A stretch of DNA of 7,634 bases, from positions 1 through 7,634 of the forward strand of contig PMST01000616.1 in the NCBI GenBank assembly GCA_003168295.1, written 5' to 3'. The notes beneath the pieces are model-generated. The model saw only the letters and a list, made by a program, of their open reading frames with translations. It had not been told where the DNA came from and ran no database searches. The DNA is from Actinomycetota bacterium (GTDB lineage: Bacteria > Actinomycetota > Actinomycetes > Streptosporangiales > Streptosporangiaceae). Below are positions 1 to 5,435 of the stretch, in pieces. The position numbers and the translations under genes are program-made. Each line of letters opens with the position of its first letter. Position 1 is the stretch's first letter.

Positions 1-898
1 GCCGCAAGGCGGAGTCCGGGTCGAGCTTGAGGACCAGGCGGTGCGCGTAGTACCGCAGTTCCCCCCACGTCTTGGACTGCGCCGCCGCCGCGATCTTCGC
101 ATCCGCCTCAGCGAGATACTTCTCGTCTAGGTAGGCGGTCTCGTCGTCGGCGATGCGCAGGTGCACGGGGTGGATCTGCCCGGCCCTCAGCGCCGCGAAG
201 GTGACCGGCAGCCGGGCCGCCACACTGCACGCGTAGGCGATCTGGTCGGCCGCGGTCTGCCAGCTCAGATGCAGATCGGGGGCTAGCTCGTCGGCCGCGA
301 ACTCCCGCACCTTCGGCGCGCCCGGCAGCCCCGCCACCGCCGCGTTCGGATCACGCGCATCCACCCCGCGGGTACGGCCGCGGCCGCCGGAGGCGGGATC
401 GGGAGCGGTACCGCGGGCGGCGCGGCAGGGATCGGGGCGGGTGGCGTACTCCCGGATCGCGGTCAGCTCGGCCCAGGCCGCGAACGACCCGATCCGCCGG
501 ACCGCCACAATGACCCCGGCCAGGTCATCATCAGACAGCGTGGCCAGGATCTTCTCATCGGTAGTGGCGGCGTGCACGAGCGTGGCCAGGACCGGGCCGG
601 GCTGCATCTGGTGCGCGGTGCCGTCCTGCCCGAACCCCGCCCCGCCGATATCGGCGGCGGTCAGCTCCTCCCCCGCGACGGCGGCGGCCATCAGCTCCGC
701 GAGGTAGCCCGCGCTGTCCTCTTCCTCGTCCCCGGACCACGGGGGTTCGGGGACGCCGTCGTCCCCGCCCGCCGGGACCGGCCGTGACCGCGGGTCGGCT
801 GGCCCGGAGCCGGAGCCCGACGGCCCGGAGCCCGATGGCCCGGAGCTGGCTGGCTCGGGGGCGTCCGGGTCGGGGTCGGGGAACGTGGGGGAGGACAT
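1..898 (-). CDS. DUF222 (13E12-repeat) protein, probable HNH-endonuclease family, 3' end outside window
   Basis: Reading the minus strand from the ATG at 898 gives 299 uninterrupted codons that run off the left edge. Residues 1-60 are a Pro/Ser/Gly/Asp-rich, probably disordered tail. Residues about 118-299 match what I know of the DUF222 domain of actinobacterial 13E12-repeat proteins: a 'LSDDDLAGVIVAVRRI' helix, 'KVREFAADELAP', 'ADQIAYACSVAARLP' and a terminal helix 'WGELRYYAHRLVLKLDPD'. In this family DUF222 is normally followed by a C-terminal HNH nuclease domain; that part is not visible, so nuclease activity is inference. The start is chosen because GAGAGG stands 6 nt upstream and because the candidate promoter lies just beyond. 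It points the same way as the NIPSNAP gene but is separated from it by 187 bases, so it probably has its own promoter. Local GC content is clearly higher than in the 3097-7340 operon. Confidence 0.85.
   Translation of the reverse strand, partial: MSSPTFPDPDPDAPEPASSGPSGSGPSGSGSGPADPRSRPVPAGGDDGVPEPPWSGDEEEDSAGYLAELMAAAVAGEELTAADIGGAGFGQDGTAHQMQPGPVLATLVHAATTDEKILATLSDDDLAGVIVAVRRIGSFAAWAELTAIREYATRPDPCRAARGTAPDPASGGRGRTRGVDARDPNAAVAGLPGAPKVREFAADELAPDLHLSWQTAADQIAYACSVAARLPVTFAALRAGQIHPVHLRIADDETAYLDEKYLAEADAKIAAAAQSKTWGELRYYAHRLVLKLDPDSALR
811..855 (-). repeat. Three 15-bp tandem repeats in the N-terminal tail of the DUF222 gene
   Basis: The plus strand reads CGGAGCCCGACGGCC (811-825), CGGAGCCCGATGGCC (826-840) and a degenerate copy CGGAGCTGGCTGGCT (841-855). 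The unit is a multiple of three, so it encodes Gly/Ser/Pro pentad repeats within residues 15-33 of the protein. This looks like replication-slippage expansion of a disordered linker. Confidence 0.7.
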
Positions 899-904
899 GC
901 ACCA

Positions 905-910
905 CCTCTC
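905..910 (-). promoter_or_regulatory. Ribosome binding site of the DUF222 gene
   Basis: The minus strand reads GAGAGG followed by TGGTGC and then ATG at 898. The 6-nt spacing and purine content fix this ATG as the start. Confidence 0.7.
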
Positions 911-1097
911 GTTCGGAAGAAAGGGGGAAGAGGGCTTGGGAACAAGAATACCATCTTTCGGGTTTTTGTTCGAGGATGTGCCGAACCTTTTTTCGATTGT
1001 CTTTGAGTAGCGCACAACCGCGAGGCGGTACGCCCGGATGTGCGATCGTTGACCGTTCTACATAATCCATCGATGCGCGAACCGCCGCGTGGGCTGC
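911..1097. other. Intergenic region between the NIPSNAP and DUF222 genes
   Basis: This 187-base region is richer in A/T than its flanks, with an A6/T6 run near 988-993. It holds the candidate DUF222 promoter. I see no convincing terminator for the NIPSNAP gene and no RNA gene. Minus-strand open frames crossing it overlap the DUF222 gene in another frame and lack a start signal. Confidence 0.6.
945..973 (-). promoter_or_regulatory. Candidate promoter of the DUF222 gene with overlapping inverted repeats
   Basis: On the minus strand TATTCT (950-945) is a fair -10 box. It lies 17 nt after TCGAAC (973-968), which is only a weak -35 box (3 of 6 to TTGACA). This would place the transcript start about 30 nt upstream of the Shine-Dalgarno. 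A 6-bp inverted repeat, GAACAA (940-945) and TTGTTC (966-971), brackets the -10 region and could be an operator. TCGAAC also equals one half-site of the actinobacterial LexA box, but the second half-site at the correct spacing matches poorly. Confidence 0.35.
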
Positions 1098-1418
1098 TTA
1101 CCCTGCCGCAGGCCCGGGCAGCAACGGCCGCATGAAGGTCCGTTCGTAACGGAGCACGCAGCCGCTGTGGTCCCTGATGCGGTCCGCTTCGATGAAGTCC
1201 GGGTCGGTGCCGAAGAGGGCACGGTACTGCTCGTAGGCAGCGAGGCTGGGGAAGCTGAACAACGCCAGGGCCTTATCGCTGGCCCCTTCGGACGGCAGGA
1301 AGTAGCCGTGGTGCGTGCCGCCATGGGAATCGACCAGCTCCATCCACCGGCGGCCGAAGCGTTCGAAGGCGTCGATCTTCTCGGGAACGATGACGTACTC
1401 AACCACGCAAGTGATCAT
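1098..1418 (-). CDS. NIPSNAP family protein
   Basis: The 106-aa product matches the NIPSNAP family, small ferredoxin-like alpha/beta domains that pair into dimeric barrels. What shows this is the N-terminal strand 'MITCVVEYVIVPEKIDAFERF', the following amphipathic helix to residue 30, the central 'GGTHHGYFLPSEG', then 'ALALFSFPSLAAYEQYRALFGTDPDF' and a closing helix and strand ending 'ERTFMRPLLP'. Length is normal for a one-domain bacterial member. No signal peptide or membrane helix is seen, so it is probably cytosolic. The biochemical role of most bacterial members is unknown and I assign none. The ATG at 1418 puts the first family strand at the N-terminus, although the only purine-rich stretch (GGGG) lies very close to it. 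It begins 30 nt after the stop of the DUF1963 segment, so it may be co-transcribed with it. Confidence 0.85.
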   Translation of the reverse strand: MITCVVEYVIVPEKIDAFERFGRRWMELVDSHGGTHHGYFLPSEGASDKALALFSFPSLAAYEQYRALFGTDPDFIEADRIRDHSGCVLRYERTFMRPLLPGPAAG

Positions 1419-1448
1419 GCCCCAGGCTAGCGGCGCCCGCTTCCCGCG

Positions 1449-2264
1449 CTATGAGCATTGCCAGGTGAAGGACGTATCCGTGAACCGGCCAGCGGCGAGG
1501 TCCGCACGCCGCGCTAGCCAGTACAGGGCACCGTAGTCGCCCCACATCATGCCAGCGCGGCCGTCGGTATCGATCTGGGCCAGCAGCGTCCACCGTGCCT
1601 GCTCTGCCGCTACCTGGAGATCACGCGGGTCCGGGTTGCCTAGAGCGGCTATGGCTACCTCCCATTCCACTGGGCCCTGAACCGGATCCGCGTAACCGCC
1701 GACCCGATGGCGAGGCTCGGCCGTGCGCCCGGCGAGAGCCTCGACGAACGCGTCATCGTTAACGGGATGGCTGAGGAATGCGCGCAGGTTCCCGCCGGGT
1801 GCCTTGAAGGCCGCCTGCAGATCCGGATGCTCAAATCCAGGAAACGTCACGACAGGCTGGACGGCGAGTTCTACCCGCTTGTAGGGCGCGATGCCGTCCG
1901 GACATGCTCGGGGCCGCGCAGGCTCGCCAGGATCCACGTACAGCGTGCGGGCACCGGCAGAGGTGCGCGGATCCCAGTAACCGACGGTCGTCTCGCCATT
2001 GTCGTACTGGCCGTCGAAGTAGAAGAACATCAGCGTCCCGGCAGCCGGGAGCCTGATGTCCAGCGGTACCGCCGCTAGCGCGGCGCAGTCGACCGCAGCG
2101 ACAAACGACAATGGCCCGTGACCGTCCCAGGACGGCAGATGGCGGTGCGCGATCTCAGTGACCCGCTCGCGATCGGACATGACTCGGTCATACATTCGGT
2201 TCGCGTGGGCGAGCTTCGCCGGGGTGGCTTTCGCGAGGGTGAGGTCCGCGGGAGCGGGGCCCAC
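1449..2264 (-). CDS. DUF1963 (YwqG-like) domain segment with pentapeptide-repeat N-terminus
   Basis: If read from the GTG at 2264, this frame gives 271 aa. Residues about 49-271 match the DUF1963/YwqG family: 'GPLSFVAAVDCAALAAVPLDIRLP', 'GTLMFFYFDGQYDNGE', 'GARTLYVDPGE', 'VGGYADPVQGPVEWE' and the C-terminal signature 'LLAQIDTDGRAGMMWGDYGALYW' ending 'FTWQCS'. The biochemical function of the family is unknown. The frame is open well upstream of 2264 (to at least 2498) and there encodes pentapeptide repeats, so the GTG and the internal ATGs at 2195 and 2180 are all poor starts without a clear Shine-Dalgarno. I think this is the C-terminal part of a longer protein. The usual N-terminal stretch of DUF1963 before the 'WDGHGPLSF' motif also seems shortened. 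Residue functions cannot be inferred. Confidence 0.7.
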   Translation of the reverse strand: MGPAPADLTLAKATPAKLAHANRMYDRVMSDRERVTEIAHRHLPSWDGHGPLSFVAAVDCAALAAVPLDIRLPAAGTLMFFYFDGQYDNGETTVGYWDPRTSAGARTLYVDPGEPARPRACPDGIAPYKRVELAVQPVVTFPGFEHPDLQAAFKAPGGNLRAFLSHPVNDDAFVEALAGRTAEPRHRVGGYADPVQGPVEWEVAIAALGNPDPRDLQVAAEQARWTLLAQIDTDGRAGMMWGDYGALYWLARRADLAAGRFTDTSFTWQCS

Positions 2265-2399
2265 GCGGGTGAGGTCCGCGGGAGCGAGGTTCGCGTGGGT
2301 GAAATCCGCGCCGGTGAGGTCCGCGCTGGTGAGGTCCGCGCCGGCGAGGTGCGCTTGGTAAAGATCGGCGTGAGGGAGATGAACGCCGCGGAGGTTAAT
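2190..2399 (-). repeat. About 14 degenerate pentapeptide repeats (15-bp DNA periodicity)
   Basis: Minus-strand codons from the ATT at 2399 read INLRG VHLPH ADLYQ AHLAG, then ADLTS ADLTG ADFTH ANLAP ADLTR, and then increasingly worn units (VGPAP, ADLTL, AKATP, AKLAH, ANRMY). This is the A(D/N)LxX pattern of pentapeptide-repeat proteins, which fold as a right-handed quadrilateral beta-helix. At DNA level the plus strand shows imperfect 15-bp units such as GGTGAGGTCCGCGCC. The array is short and its 3' half degenerates directly into the start of the DUF1963 domain. Confidence 0.85.
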
Positions 2400-2493
2400 C
2401 CGCCGAAGGTCGTGTGCAGCGTCCCGCCGCCCAAGGACGGTGACTGCGGCTTGGATGTCGGGTCGCGTAACACGTTCAGGCTTGCCCGCCCCT

Positions 2494-2913
2494 TTACGCC
2501 GGCTGGTGCAGTGGCTCGTCGGAGTGCTCGCGGATGTACGCGGTCAGGACCTCCATCACGGTGGGGTGGTCACTGGGAGAGTCGCGGGCGATGCGCTCCA
2601 AAGAGTAGATGCCGCCGATGGTCACATCGACTGTGGTGGAGCCAAGCTGTTCGATCGCCTTGGTATAGCGATCGGTCACCTGCCCTTGCTCGGTCAGTTC
2701 ATAAGTACGCCGCTGCCATTGATCGGCCCGTTCCGAGTTACGCTGCAACAGGTTGAAGTTCAGGGCAGTGAAGATCAGCGCCCCGGCGGCGAAAAGCCCC
2801 GCGCTAAGTGTCAGCAGCCGACCTCGCGCGTCGTCACGCGCCGTCTCCTGTAGCACTCCCGTGACGTGACCGACGTCGTGGGCGGCGAGCCAATCTGCAG
2901 CTGGCACAAACAT
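2494..2913 (-). CDS. Membrane-anchor and conserved region of pentapeptide-repeat protein
   Basis: From the ATG at 2913 this gives about 139 aa. Residues 33-52 form a membrane helix ('LLTLSAGLFAAGALIFTALNF'-like). Around residues 75-130 lies the block 'TEQGQVTDRYTKAIEQLGS...GGIYSLERIARDS...HPTVMEVLTAYIREHS', which in actinobacteria stands immediately upstream of pentapeptide repeats. Here it ends in TAA at 2496-2494, a few codons after 'REHS', where family members continue into 'RPD(V/I)QAAVTV'; that continuation is found at once in the frame one base later. The ATG overlaps the TGA of the upstream membrane-helix segment (TGATG), a layout typical of translational coupling. The upstream frame remains open a little further (another ATG/GTG-type start at 2967), but that region belongs to the first helix in the other frame. 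Role unknown; probably anchored at the inner face of the cytoplasmic membrane. Confidence 0.6.
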   Translation of the reverse strand: MFVPAADWLAAHDVGHVTGVLQETARDDARGRLLTLSAGLFAAGALIFTALNFNLLQRNSERADQWQRRTYELTEQGQVTDRYTKAIEQLGSTTVDVTIGGIYSLERIARDSPSDHPTVMEVLTAYIREHSDEPLHQPA

Positions 2914-3062
2914 CACCAGGCGATGACGACTGCCAGCACGGCAACGGCGAGCACGCCCGCCAACCAACGGATGCCCCGCGGCCAGGCCGCCCAGCGCTTA
3001 AGCACGTGCAAGACGTTAGGGGAAATACGCCTGTGTCCGCTAGGTTGCGGACGGCTCAGCAT
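2913..3062 (-). CDS. Short segment with first membrane helix of the pentapeptide-repeat protein
   Basis: From the ATG at 3062 this encodes 49 aa: a basic, Pro/Arg-containing N-terminus, 'LKRWAAWPRGIRW', and a hydrophobic stretch 'LAGVLAVAVLAVVIAW' (residues 34-49) directly before TGA. A basic Trp/Arg motif followed by a membrane helix is how many actinobacterial pentapeptide-repeat proteins begin, so I read this as their N-terminus in a separate frame. No good Shine-Dalgarno precedes the ATG. A GTG at 3005 that would start just before 'LKRW' is an alternative start. Whether it is translated alone is uncertain. Confidence 0.4.
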   Translation of the reverse strand: MLSRPQPSGHRRISPNVLHVLKRWAAWPRGIRWLAGVLAVAVLAVVIAW

Positions 3063-3096
3063 CGGTCCGCGCGCCAGTATTAACGAGGGGTCAGGG

Positions 3097-3960
3097 TTAC
3101 GGGCCGATGCTGCCAGCGCTCGCAAGGTCGCTGTCACTGGCGTCGGCGGATCCCGTGTCGCTGGCGTCGGCCGAGCCGGTGGCCGTGTTCGAGGCGCCGG
3201 AACTTCCCGCCCCCGGGCTGGCAGGCCCCGGGCTGGCGCCGGATGACTCCGATGTGCCCGGGGTCGATGAAGTGGCGCCAGTGGTCCCGGCGCCAGTCGA
3301 GCCCGGCGTCGCCGTACCGTTCCCGCCGGCGGGAACGGTTCCCGGGTAATAGACCATTGACGGATCAGCGCCATTCTTCACCACCGCGGCCGCATTGTTG
3401 AACAGCGCTACGTCGGCAGTATTGCGTGGGGCGACGCCGGGGTTTCCCGCGGTGGAAATGTTGCAGTTGGCCGCGGCCGCAGTCCAATTCTGGGCATTGA
3501 GCGCCGCCGAGAGCTGCGGCCATTGCGAGGCGAAGGCCGGGCCGAGTGCCCAGCACATGCTCATCCCGGCGAGCTGCGCGTCAGCCGGCCAGGACTCGAA
3601 GTTGGGGAACGACCGGAGGAAGGTGGCCTCATTGCTGGCAAGCTTCGAGCTCACCAGAGTGTCGATCGCTGGGTCAGAGAGCCGCAGGTCGTTCCGTGAC
3701 GCGCAGGCCTGGTATCCTGCTTGCCCCAACGTGACGCCGTTGTTCTTCAAGTCTGTCCATGCCGCGGTGATCTCGGCCTGCGTCGCGGCAGCGCCGGTAG
3801 CAGCGTGCTGGAAAGGCAGCACAATCGCGAGGCTGACCGGGTCGATCAAATTGCCGACCCCGGTTGTCACCAGCCCTTTCACGTCGACGTACATCCAGTA
3901 CACACGGCCCTCGAGCGGGCCGGTGAACGAGCTGAACACATTCTTAACGCCTTGGTACAT
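3097..3960 (-). CDS. T4-type lysozyme (GH24-like) with low-complexity C-terminal tail
   Basis: The 287-aa product carries the T4-lysozyme signature. E17, D26 and T32 are spaced E-x8-D-x5-T, exactly as the catalytic E11, D20 and T26 of T4 lysozyme, and 'TTGVGN' (32-37) takes the place of 'TIGIGH'. This predicts hydrolysis of the MurNAc-GlcNAc bond of peptidoglycan. The domain continues to about residue 195, with 'FESWPADAQLAGMSMCWALG' (121-140) and 'NCNISTAGNPGVAPRN' (165-180). Residues about 205-287 are a Gly/Ser/Thr/Ala/Pro tail with a duplicated 'GSADASD' motif. No signal peptide or membrane helix is visible, and no holin gene adjoins, so it is not an ordinary phage lysis cassette. It is the last gene of the three-gene operon, 45 nt after the preceding stop. 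The ATG at 3960 is supported by AAGGGG 5 nt upstream. Function as lysozyme is well supported; target and route of export are unknown. Confidence 0.85.
   Translation of the reverse strand: MYQGVKNVFSSFTGPLEGRVYWMYVDVKGLVTTGVGNLIDPVSLAIVLPFQHAATGAAATQAEITAAWTDLKNNGVTLGQAGYQACASRNDLRLSDPAIDTLVSSKLASNEATFLRSFPNFESWPADAQLAGMSMCWALGPAFASQWPQLSAALNAQNWTAAAANCNISTAGNPGVAPRNTADVALFNNAAAVVKNGADPSMVYYPGTVPAGGNGTATPGSTGAGTTGATSSTPGTSESSGASPGPASPGAGSSGASNTATGSADASDTGSADASDSDLASAGSIGP
3316..3344. repeat. 24-bp perfect palindrome plus overlapping second inverted repeat inside the lysozyme gene
   Basis: ACCGTTCCCGCC (3316-3327) is followed directly by its exact reverse complement GGCGGGAACGGT (3328-3339). 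A second inverted repeat, CGGGAAC (3330-3336) and GTTCCCG (3338-3344), shares the central arm, so three alternating arms (GTTCCCG, CGGGAAC, GTTCCCG) could pair in two mutually exclusive ways. It lies at the junction between the catalytic domain and the tail (about residues 207-215). Confidence 0.8.
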
Positions 3961-3965
3961 GAGAT

Positions 3966-3971
3966 CCCCTT
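3966..3971 (-). promoter_or_regulatory. Ribosome binding site of the lysozyme gene
   Basis: The minus strand reads AAGGGG, then ATCTC, then ATG at 3960. In the same 45-nt gap an imperfect RNA hairpin (arms 3997-4002 and 3984-3989, one G.U pair, 7-nt loop) precedes it and might influence relative expression; this is weak. Confidence 0.65.
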
Positions 3972-4005
3972 GTATGATCCGTCGCTAACTTCGTCGGCTA
4001 GCACC

Positions 4006-5421
4006 TCAGCTACCCCCGGTTGCGCTCTGCCCGGTACCCAGTGCCGACCCCGACGCTGACGGCACACTGGTCGCGCCTGATGCCGGGCCTGGTGCTGGGA
4101 CTGGCGGCGGCGCCTGCGTGCTCACGGTGGCCGGCGCACCATTGGCCGCTGGCTGCCCAGCCGCCGTGCCGCCCGTGCTCGCGCCGGGCGAGGCCGCCGT
4201 CCCCTGGCCGTCGGCTGGGACGGTCCCAGTCGCCGACGGCGGGTCGTTGGGGGGCAGCACTGGCAGCGGCTCGCAAAACATCGCGATCAGCGAAACCCCT
4301 GGCACGGAGATGGTGGTCACCTGGCTTGTCGACGTTATTTCCGCCGTGCCCAGCCCGAACGGCCCGAATGTGACGCCGCTGCTGACCAGGCTGGCGGCAT
4401 CGTCGCTGCTCCACGTGCCGGAGATCGACAAGTTCCTGGCCAGCACGATCGCGACTGGCAAAGCGTACGGCTGGTTGACCGGATCGGCGGGCTCGCCCAC
4501 ATACCAGCCGCGCTCGATGCCGGGAACGTACCAGCCGGGATCGGCGATGAGGCTGCCCTGCCACCACGGGGAGCGGTTCACCGTGGCCACAGTGTGCTCC
4601 ACCGACATCGTGACCGATACCGTCTCGGACGTGGCGACCGGCGGCCGGAACACCAGGCCCGATGAAAATGCGCGCGCTACAGCCAGGTACGGCGGCCCGG
4701 CCTGGACACTATTGGCCGGCTCGACCGCTACCGCGGAACCCGCCGGGAGATCCAGTGCCGGTACGTCAATCCTGGCCTGGTCGGCTGCTGGAATCCTGGC
4801 CTGGTCGGCTGCTGGCAGAGCGGCAGCCGGAGCCATCACGGAGAGTTGCGGCAGTTCGCGCAGTTGCCAGATCCTCGGATAGGGCGGGGGCGTCGACGGC
4901 GGCTGCGCCCCGCCGCCTTGCGGCTGGGTTCCCGTCTGAGTGACCTGCTGGCTGTCGAAGGTATTCCAGTCGGTCGAACCTGGAAGGGGCCAGTCCGACG
5001 GTACCGTCGAGATCGGCAGGACTCCGGGTCCGACGTTGGCCGCGGCTGAGCTGATTTCCTCCGCGACTCGCGTGGCCTCGGGAGTTCCCGGATTGGCGTA
5101 CGGCGCGGCGAACTGGGTGATGGTCTGAAGAATCGCGCTCATCGACACCAGCGTGACCGTTGAACCCAGCAGCGTGGCGTCCGGGATATCGACCTGGAGT
5201 GGTGAGTCCACGACCGTCTCCAGCCAGCTGGTCAGCTGGGCTGGGTTCACCATGAGCTGCCCGCTGGGGCCTGGCTCGGTGAGCCCGTCGGACGTTGCGA
5301 CCGGCACGCCGCCAGGGACGAAGACCAGGCTGGTCTGGCCGCCGACCTGCGGCTGATAGATGCTGAGAAGGGCCTGCTGGAACTGTTGCCCCAGGATCGC
5401 GAAGCTGTCGGTGAGGGACAT
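4006..5421 (-). CDS. Unrecognised operon protein, diverged paralogue of the 634-aa protein
   Basis: I do not recognise a named family. From the ATG at 5421 the product is 471 aa. The N-terminal 200 residues are mostly mixed helical ('SFAILGQQFQQALLSIY'), with a Pro/Gln-rich linker (164-182). Residues 203-218 are a duplicated octapeptide. Residues 266-335 hold the block shared with the upstream gene's product: 'VSVTMSVEHTVATVNRSPWW', a 'GWYVPGIERGWYV' turn and 'ALPVAIVLARNLSIS'. A later strand, 'TTISVPGVSLIAMF', leads to 'LPVLPPNDPPS' (about 368-396). From about 397 onward the chain is a Gly/Ala/Pro/Ser/Thr tail. There is no signal peptide or membrane helix. A TTG at 5439 overlaps the preceding stop, but the ATG at 5421 is preferred because CAGGAG lies 6 nt before it. 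The start follows the 634-aa gene by 14 nt, so the two must be co-transcribed and probably act together. Confidence 0.85.
   Translation of the reverse strand: MSLTDSFAILGQQFQQALLSIYQPQVGGQTSLVFVPGGVPVATSDGLTEPGPSGQLMVNPAQLTSWLETVVDSPLQVDIPDATLLGSTVTLVSMSAILQTITQFAAPYANPGTPEATRVAEEISSAAANVGPGVLPISTVPSDWPLPGSTDWNTFDSQQVTQTGTQPQGGGAQPPSTPPPYPRIWQLRELPQLSVMAPAAALPAADQARIPAADQARIDVPALDLPAGSAVAVEPANSVQAGPPYLAVARAFSSGLVFRPPVATSETVSVTMSVEHTVATVNRSPWWQGSLIADPGWYVPGIERGWYVGEPADPVNQPYALPVAIVLARNLSISGTWSSDDAASLVSSGVTFGPFGLGTAEITSTSQVTTISVPGVSLIAMFCEPLPVLPPNDPPSATGTVPADGQGTAASPGASTGGTAAGQPAANGAPATVSTQAPPPVPAPGPASGATSVPSASGSALGTGQSATGGS
4768..4815 (-). repeat. Perfect 24-bp tandem duplication in the 471-aa gene
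   Basis: Bases 4768-4791 and 4792-4815 are identical. The unit is in frame and gives the octapeptide PAADQARI twice (residues 203-218), between a Pro-rich linker and the conserved block. The lack of any difference between copies points to a recent duplication. Confidence 0.85.
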
Positions 5422-5427
5422 GCCGGG

Positions 5428-5433
5428 CTCCTG
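5428..5433 (-). promoter_or_regulatory. Ribosome binding site that decides the start of the 471-aa gene
   Basis: CAGGAG, then CCCGGC, then ATG at 5421 on the minus strand. It lies between the upstream stop (TGA, 5438-5436) and the ATG, which favours this ATG over the TTG at 5439 that overlaps the stop. Confidence 0.7.
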
Positions 5434-5435
5434 GG

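Larger units (their letters stand above)
1449..3062 (-). pseudogene. Split pentapeptide-repeat / DUF1963 fusion protein, two frame changes
   Basis: Three consecutive minus-strand segments in two different frames together spell one known architecture. The order is a basic N-terminus with membrane helix (3062-2916), a second helix plus the conserved 'TEQGQVTDRYTKAIEQLGS' region (2913-2497), then 'RPDIQAAVTVLGRRD', pentapeptide repeats and a DUF1963 domain (2498-1452). In actinobacterial pentapeptide-repeat proteins as I know them, these elements, apart from the DUF1963 domain, occur in one continuous chain. Here the frame breaks at TGATG near 2913 and at GCGTAA near 2496. A continuous product would be about 535 aa. 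Either the gene is decaying, or it is translated as coupled pieces or by frameshifting, or the assembly carries two indels. Sequence conservation within each segment remains high, which argues for recent breakage or an active split. It begins 34 nt after the lysozyme gene, in the same direction. Confidence 0.6.

Noticed and set aside
963..993. Intrinsic terminator on the plus strand (GTTCG stem, CGAAC, then T6)
   Set aside because: Only a 5-bp stem with a 9-nt loop, and no plus-strand gene ends here; for minus-strand transcripts the run is A, not U.
555..1070. Minus-strand 171-codon frame overlapping the DUF222 start
   Set aside because: It is Arg/Pro/Gly-rich with no family resemblance, crosses the DUF222 promoter, and conflicts with the well-supported DUF222 frame.
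2218..2360. CRISPR or satellite array
   Set aside because: The 15-bp periodicity is coding and matches pentapeptide repeats; there are no conserved repeats separated by unique spacers.
2118..2756. Long plus-strand open frame with repeated 'GEVRA' motifs
   Set aside because: It is the antisense of the pentapeptide-repeat array and the conserved region upstream; the 15-bp periodicity of the real minus-strand repeats produces the apparent repeats.
3075..3090. Promoter for the pentapeptide gene (TTAATACT as -10)
   Set aside because: No acceptable -35 hexamer at 16-19 nt, and the gene lies only 34 nt after the lysozyme stop.
2913..3374. Reading the membrane-helix segment from a start inside the lysozyme gene (153 codons)
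   Set aside because: The first 100 residues are Arg/Pro/Ala-rich shadow of the lysozyme tail; only the last 49 residues, after 3062, resemble a protein family.
4118..4882. Plus-strand 254-codon frame opposite the 471-aa gene
   Set aside because: Antisense of a well-supported gene, with no start signal; GC-rich DNA often leaves such frames open.
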